Origin: Sphaerochaeta sp.
GTDB lineage: Bacteria > Spirochaetota > Spirochaetia > Sphaerochaetales > Sphaerochaetaceae
NCBI GenBank assembly: GCA_003456855.1
Contig: DMOO01000106.1
Location: 1 to 9,912, forward strand
Length of the DNA stretch: 9,912 bases
Reading direction: 5' to 3'
Notes under the pieces: model-generated
What the model was told of the DNA's origin: nothing
Seen by the model: the letters and a program-made list of their open reading frames with translations, nothing else
Databases searched by the model: none
Made by a program: the position numbers and the translations under genes
Shown: in pieces, positions 5,295-9,912 of the stretch
How the letters are laid out: each line of letters opens with the position of its first letter
Numbering within the stretch: the first letter of the stretch is position 1

Positions 5295-6623
5295 ATGCAG
5301 TTCGTATATGTCCCAATAGGAGTTCCAACCTTTGACCTTGAAGTTGCAGGTGACCAGTTCAACAAGTCATGCGCCCTCATGAAGGAGTGCTTCGGTTCAG
5401 AGGCAGTCTGCCCGGAGAAGATGCTTCTTTCCCTTACAGACCTCAAATCATACCTTTCAAATGTAGATCCGGACCTTATCGTCCTTCAGAACATAACATT
5501 TGCAAACGCAGCCTACTGCTCAGAGGTTGTAGCTGCTTTCCCTTCGGTCCCACTTCTTCTGTGGACCTTGAAGGAGCCTGTCATCGACGGAAAGAGACTC
5601 AGACTGAACTCTCTGACCGGCGCCTATTCAGCAGGCAACGTCATGCATAACCTTGGCAAGAGGAATTTCGGCTATGTCTTCGGCTCACCAGAGAGCTCAG
5701 AGGTCAAGAAGGCCATAATGGTCAATGCTGAGGCAGTCAAGACAATCACAGAGCTGAGAAGCATCAAGGTAGCAGCCATCGGTACAACACCTGAGGGCTT
5801 CGGCTTCGGCCGTGCCATGGATGCAGACATCCAGCGCGTCTTCGGAAGCCGCCTTGTAAGCATCGAGGTCAGAGAGCTTCTGGACAAGGCCAAGGCCTAT
5901 GACTTCGAGGATTGCAAGAAGTACCTCGATGACTTCTGCACAACCTGCTGCGGCTATGAGGATCTTCCTGAGAAGAACAGGGAAGGCTATGCAAGACTTA
6001 TGAAGGCCTATCTGGAATTCTGCACAGCCAACAACGTCAAGGTCATCGGCTCAAGATGCTGGCCTGATCTCTTCACACAGTTCGGAACACCAAACTGCGC
6101 AGTCCTCTCTATGCTCAACGACATGGGAATCTCCAGTGCCTGTGAGAGCGACATGTACGGTGGACTCTCGATGTTCATCGCCTCAAGGCTTTCAAAGAAC
6201 GCAGTCTTCTTCGGAGATCCGGTCTCCATGGACGAGGACGAGAACACAGTCAGCTTCTGGCACTGCGGAATGTGCGCACCATCACTTGCATCCAAGCCTA
6301 CACTTGGTGTCCATCCAAACAGAAAGATTGGTCCTGCAATGGACTTCGGCTGCAAGAGCTGCAAGGAGGTCACGATCTTCAGAATCGGAAGAGACGCCGA
6401 TGGAAAGTTCAGAGCCTTCGTCTCAACCGGAAGTGCTCTGGACAAGCCAAAGCAGTTCATCGGAGCCTCTGTTGTGGTCAAGACAGACTCAAATGCACAC
6501 GACCTTGTCTATGATTCAGTCAAGGCTGGCTGGGAGCCACACTTCGTCGTTGCCTATGCAAACATCGTCGATGAGCTCGAGGCCTTCTGCAGACTGCTCA
6601 ACATCCCTGTTGAAAAATACTGA
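5295..6623 (+). CDS. L-fucose isomerase-like sugar isomerase (COG2407 type)
   Basis: This 442-residue protein resembles the L-fucose/L-arabinose isomerase superfamily, Mn2+-dependent enzymes that interconvert aldoses and ketoses. The metal-site region is clear: ACESDMYGGLSM with E284, FFGDPVSMD with D308, and FWHCG with H323. E284 and D308 are 24 residues apart, exactly like Glu337 and Asp361 of E. coli FucI; H323 is the likely third ligand in this shorter group. The protein has 17 cysteines, including CxxC pairs at 215/218, 324/327 and 353/356, which is unusual. Substrate is not known: members act on deoxy- or sulfo-sugars or are uncharacterised. It has a near-consensus promoter, an ideal AGGAGG site and its own terminator, so it is a single-gene unit, probably well expressed. 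It converges with a sugar symporter. Fold assignment is fairly firm, substrate is not. Confidence 0.78.
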   Translation: MQFVYVPIGVPTFDLEVAGDQFNKSCALMKECFGSEAVCPEKMLLSLTDLKSYLSNVDPDLIVLQNITFANAAYCSEVVAAFPSVPLLLWTLKEPVIDGKRLRLNSLTGAYSAGNVMHNLGKRNFGYVFGSPESSEVKKAIMVNAEAVKTITELRSIKVAAIGTTPEGFGFGRAMDADIQRVFGSRLVSIEVRELLDKAKAYDFEDCKKYLDDFCTTCCGYEDLPEKNREGYARLMKAYLEFCTANNVKVIGSRCWPDLFTQFGTPNCAVLSMLNDMGISSACESDMYGGLSMFIASRLSKNAVFFGDPVSMDEDENTVSFWHCGMCAPSLASKPTLGVHPNRKIGPAMDFGCKSCKEVTIFRIGRDADGKFRAFVSTGSALDKPKQFIGASVVVKTDSNAHDLVYDSVKAGWEPHFVVAYANIVDELEAFCRLLNIPVEKY

Positions 6624-6642
6624 GAATCAGTTGAATCCATAT

Positions 6643-6675
6643 GGGGCTGTCGCTTTGCGATGGCCCTTTCTTTTT
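6643..6675 (+). terminator. Intrinsic terminator of the isomerase gene
   Basis: GGGCTGTCGC (6644-6653) pairs with GCGATGGCCC (6657-6666) through ten pairs, two of them G-U, around a three-base TTT loop. It is followed by TTTCTTTTT (6667-6675). It begins 20 bases after the isomerase stop. A textbook rho-independent terminator on the plus strand. Confidence 0.85.
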
Positions 6676-6701
6676 GCAACAATTATCCCAGAGACTATGG
6701 T

Positions 6702-6779
6702 GTTCTACATAGAACCAAGTTTTCTGAGATTCATGTAGAACTTTTCTACATGGAACGTTAAAAATAGCTTTCTATGTAG
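6702..6779. repeat. Cluster of four CTACATRGAA elements forming inverted repeats
   Basis: Between the two terminators, the 10-mer CTACATRGAA occurs at 6705-6714 (+), 6746-6755 (+), 6770-6779 (-), and in shortened form (CTACATGA) at 6731-6738 (-). The first copy sits in the near-perfect dyad GTTCTA-CA-TAGAAC (6702-6715). The middle two form a perfect 9-bp inverted repeat with a three-base loop, CATGTAGAA-CTT-TTCTACATG (6732-6752). This lies between the 3' ends of convergent genes, where ordinary operators are not expected. It could be a protein-binding array, a small structured RNA, or the remnant of a repetitive element. No open frame or good promoter is seen in the stretch. Confidence 0.6.
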
Positions 6780-6802
6780 TGATTAATCCTTTCCAACAAA
6801 TG

Positions 6803-6828
6803 AAAAGGGCTGCCGAAGCAGCCCCTTT
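6803..6828 (-). terminator. Intrinsic terminator of the GPH symporter gene
   Basis: On the minus strand GGGCTGC (6824-6818) and GCAGCCC (6813-6807) form a seven-pair stem closed by the very stable C(UUCG)G tetraloop, followed by four T. Flanking A/T bases (6804-6806 with 6826-6828) can extend the stem. It begins about 20 bases after the symporter stop; it may work weakly in the other direction too. Confidence 0.85.
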
Positions 6829-6848
6829 GAAAGCGAATCAAAGACAAA

Positions 6849-8348
6849 TCACTCGATATCGATGTTGTTCTTCTCGTAGGATTCCTTGAGTGCCCTTTCC
6901 TTGAGGTCCTGCAGCTCCTCGACCTTCTTGCGTGAGAGAGGGTAGAAGACAAAGAGGATCAGGGCCATGACTGCGAACATGACAGCCGGGATCAGGGTTG
7001 CAAGGTCGTACATGCTTCTGAGGTTCTCAAGAGTCTGCACGGCTCCCTTCTCGTACTTGTAGTTCATTCCCATCAATGCACCGTTGACGCAGATGGCTGC
7101 GATGACCTGACCGAGTTTTCTGAAGAATGCGAAGAAGGAGTAGGCTGTTCCGTCATCTCTTGAACCTGTCTTGACCTCGATCTCATCGATGGCGTCGGTG
7201 GCCATTGCCCAGAGCTGCATGACAAGTGTTGTAAGTCCGCAGCCGCTGATGAAGCAGAGTGCCAGGAAGATCATGATCAATGAAGATGGGTCCATTCCCT
7301 TGAGGAAGTAGAGAACCAGGTTCGCCAGGGCTGCGATTGCGACTCCAACTGCTGTGACCTCCTTCTTTCCAACCTTATGGGCAAGCTTTGGAAGGAAGAA
7401 CATCATAATCAGCATAGGGGAGTAGGTGCATGCCTGTGAGGCGAGGTTCATCCAGTTTGCATGGAAGTAGTCGTTGAACAGGTATGTGTAGAAGCTCTGT
7501 GTGAACATCTGACCTGCAAGCAGGAGCATTGAGACTAGACTGATGGAGATGAAGGCCTTGTTTCCGAACAGGATCTTGATGGCCTTGACCGTTGCACCCT
7601 TCTGCTTTGGCTGTGGCTTTGTCTTGACCCTTTCCTTGTTCAGGGCAAAGGCGATGAACAGACAGACCATCGAGATGAGGGCAATGAGGATGACACCGGT
7701 GATGACAGGCTTGTACTGAAGGTCTGTGATGACCTTTCCGTTCTCTCCGATGACCTCGTTTCCTGCTGCATCAAGACGCTTTGCATAGGCAAAGCTGGCA
7801 AGTGCGATTGCCGGGATGGAACCGAAGGCGGCACCCATTGAACGCCAGACGGAGAGCTTGTTTCTCTCCTTGACGTCTGTAGTGACGACGGAGGCCAGAG
7901 AACCGTAAGGGATCTGCAGGGCCGTGTATATCATTCCATATAGAACATAGGTGACGGTTGCATAGACGCATGTAGCTGTGTAATGGTCGGCTTCTCCGAG
8001 TCCAGGCCATTTGACGAACATCAGAATGCCGGCGATTGTGAACGGTACGGCTACATAGAGAATCCAAGGGCGATAACGGCCGAACTTGCTGGGTTTGATC
8101 GTATCTGCAATTCTTCCCATGATCGGGTCATTGATTCCGTCCCATATTCTTGCCACGACGAACATGATCATGATGAACAGCGGGCTGATGTGGAAGATGT
8201 CTGTGTAGAACTTCTGAAGAAGTGACGTGACCAGCGCGAATGTGAAACATCCTGCTGTGTCTACCAAGGCATAGCCGAAGTAGTCCTTTGTCTTCAGACC
8301 ACTGGTTCTGGCTATGTAGCTTCTGCTTTCCTGTTTTGTAGAGCTCAT
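6849..8348 (-). CDS. GPH-family (MelB-like) sugar:cation symporter
   Basis: A 499-residue member of the glycoside-pentoside-hexuronide:cation symporter family of the major facilitator superfamily, importing a sugar or glycoside with Na+ or H+. The family signature is plain: ARIWDGINDPIMGRIADTIKPS (66-87) then FGRYRPWIL (89-97). D70 and D74 match the cation-site Asp55/Asp59 of E. coli MelB, and D30 matches Asp19. Twelve hydrophobic segments can be traced; the central cytoplasmic loop around 230-250 is basic (NKERVKTKPQPKQKG), and the C-terminus is charged. It starts at an ATG with a GAGGAGA ribosome site. It is downstream of glpK but behind a strong terminator, so it has its own promoter. It converges with the isomerase. 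Relatives carry melibiose, xylosides, glucuronides or sulfoquinovose; the substrate here cannot be told. Confidence 0.88.
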   Translation of the reverse strand: MSSTKQESRSYIARTSGLKTKDYFGYALVDTAGCFTFALVTSLLQKFYTDIFHISPLFIMIMFVVARIWDGINDPIMGRIADTIKPSKFGRYRPWILYVAVPFTIAGILMFVKWPGLGEADHYTATCVYATVTYVLYGMIYTALQIPYGSLASVVTTDVKERNKLSVWRSMGAAFGSIPAIALASFAYAKRLDAAGNEVIGENGKVITDLQYKPVITGVILIALISMVCLFIAFALNKERVKTKPQPKQKGATVKAIKILFGNKAFISISLVSMLLLAGQMFTQSFYTYLFNDYFHANWMNLASQACTYSPMLIMMFFLPKLAHKVGKKEVTAVGVAIAALANLVLYFLKGMDPSSLIMIFLALCFISGCGLTTLVMQLWAMATDAIDEIEVKTGSRDDGTAYSFFAFFRKLGQVIAAICVNGALMGMNYKYEKGAVQTLENLRSMYDLATLIPAVMFAVMALILFVFYPLSRKKVEELQDLKERALKESYEKNNIDIE

Positions 8349-8366
8349 TTATTTCTCCTCGAAAGA

Positions 8367-8397
8367 ATCATAGCATGTATTTAGTAATCTTTGACAA
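8367..8397 (-). promoter_or_regulatory. Putative symporter promoter with extended -10
   Basis: On the minus strand TGCTATGAT (8367-8375) is an extended -10 (TG-N-TATGAT), with TTGTCA (8392-8397) 19 bp upstream as a weak -35. The -35 overlaps the U-run of the glpK terminator. The expected start leaves a leader of only about a dozen bases, which still contains the GAGGAGA ribosome site of the symporter gene. Confidence 0.42.
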
Positions 8398-8434
8398 AAA
8401 AACGGAAGAACAGAGTCCAACCCCTGTTCTTCCG
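8396..8434 (-). terminator. Strong intrinsic terminator after glpK
   Basis: On the minus strand CGGAAGAACAG (8434-8424) pairs perfectly with CTGTTCTTCCG (8413-8403), eleven pairs around a ten-base loop, and is followed by seven T (8402-8396). It starts eight bases after the glpK stop. This is the strongest terminator in the window and separates glpK from the symporter. Confidence 0.88.
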
Positions 8435-8442
8435 CACTTGTC

Positions 8443-9912
<1,470 letters not shown>

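Noticed and set aside
6701..6716. Possible parS (ParB) site, from similarity of TGTTCTACATAGAACC to TGTTTCACGTGAAACA
   Set aside because: The central CACGTG core is not kept and several positions differ, the repeats vary further, and no parAB or origin genes are present. A genome-wide search could reopen it.
6136..6738. A 200-codon open frame overlapping the 3' half of the isomerase gene in another frame
   Set aside because: It is a shadow of the isomerase: low-complexity, serine- and arginine-rich, no ribosome site, and it runs on through the terminator. The isomerase frame carries the family motifs.
6702..6779. CRISPR-like array
   Set aside because: Repeats are about 10 to 14 bp, alternate in direction, and are unevenly spaced; no cas genes.

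Overview
This is a roughly 10 kb stretch of bacterial chromosome of about 50% GC. It is densely packed, has bacterial Shine-Dalgarno sequences and promoters, and prefers AGA/AGG arginine codons. Nine protein genes are visible, two of them cut by the window edges. I saw no tRNA, rRNA, CRISPR array, insertion sequence or phage gene. The mix (AzlCD exporter, acyl-ACP thioesterase, NahK-like sugar kinase, GPH-type sugar symporter, glycerol kinase, membrane-anchored XRE regulator) suits a sugar-fermenting, host-associated anaerobe. I cannot place it securely; a spirochaete or a Firmicutes relative are both possible.

Layout. At the left edge is the C-terminal part of a MATE transporter (+), followed by the overlapping pair azlC-azlD (+). 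azlD converges with maf, the two stop codons abutting with no base between them. A minus-strand run follows: XRE membrane regulator, NahK-like kinase, maf (read right to left), and upstream of that an acyl-ACP thioesterase. The thioesterase diverges from an L-fucose isomerase-like sugar isomerase (+) across a compact promoter region. The isomerase converges with a GPH sugar symporter (-). Between them, two good terminators flank about 120 bp holding a cluster of inverted repeats. glpK (-, N-terminus just cut off) lies upstream of the symporter, separated by a strong intrinsic terminator.

How the genes may work together. AzlCD exports branched-chain amino acids. The isomerase, symporter and glycerol kinase look like carbohydrate-uptake functions and could serve a common glycoside substrate, but they are separate transcription units, so the link is only a hypothesis. 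The regulator, kinase and maf are closely spaced and probably co-transcribed. The thioesterase most likely releases fatty acids from ACP.

No clearly new multi-gene system is visible. The best leads are the four-copy CTACATRGAA repeat cluster between convergent genes, a cysteine-rich isomerase with three CxxC motifs, a glycerol kinase lacking both known regulatory signatures, a hairpin straddling the kinase start codon, and a probably leaderless thioesterase transcript.
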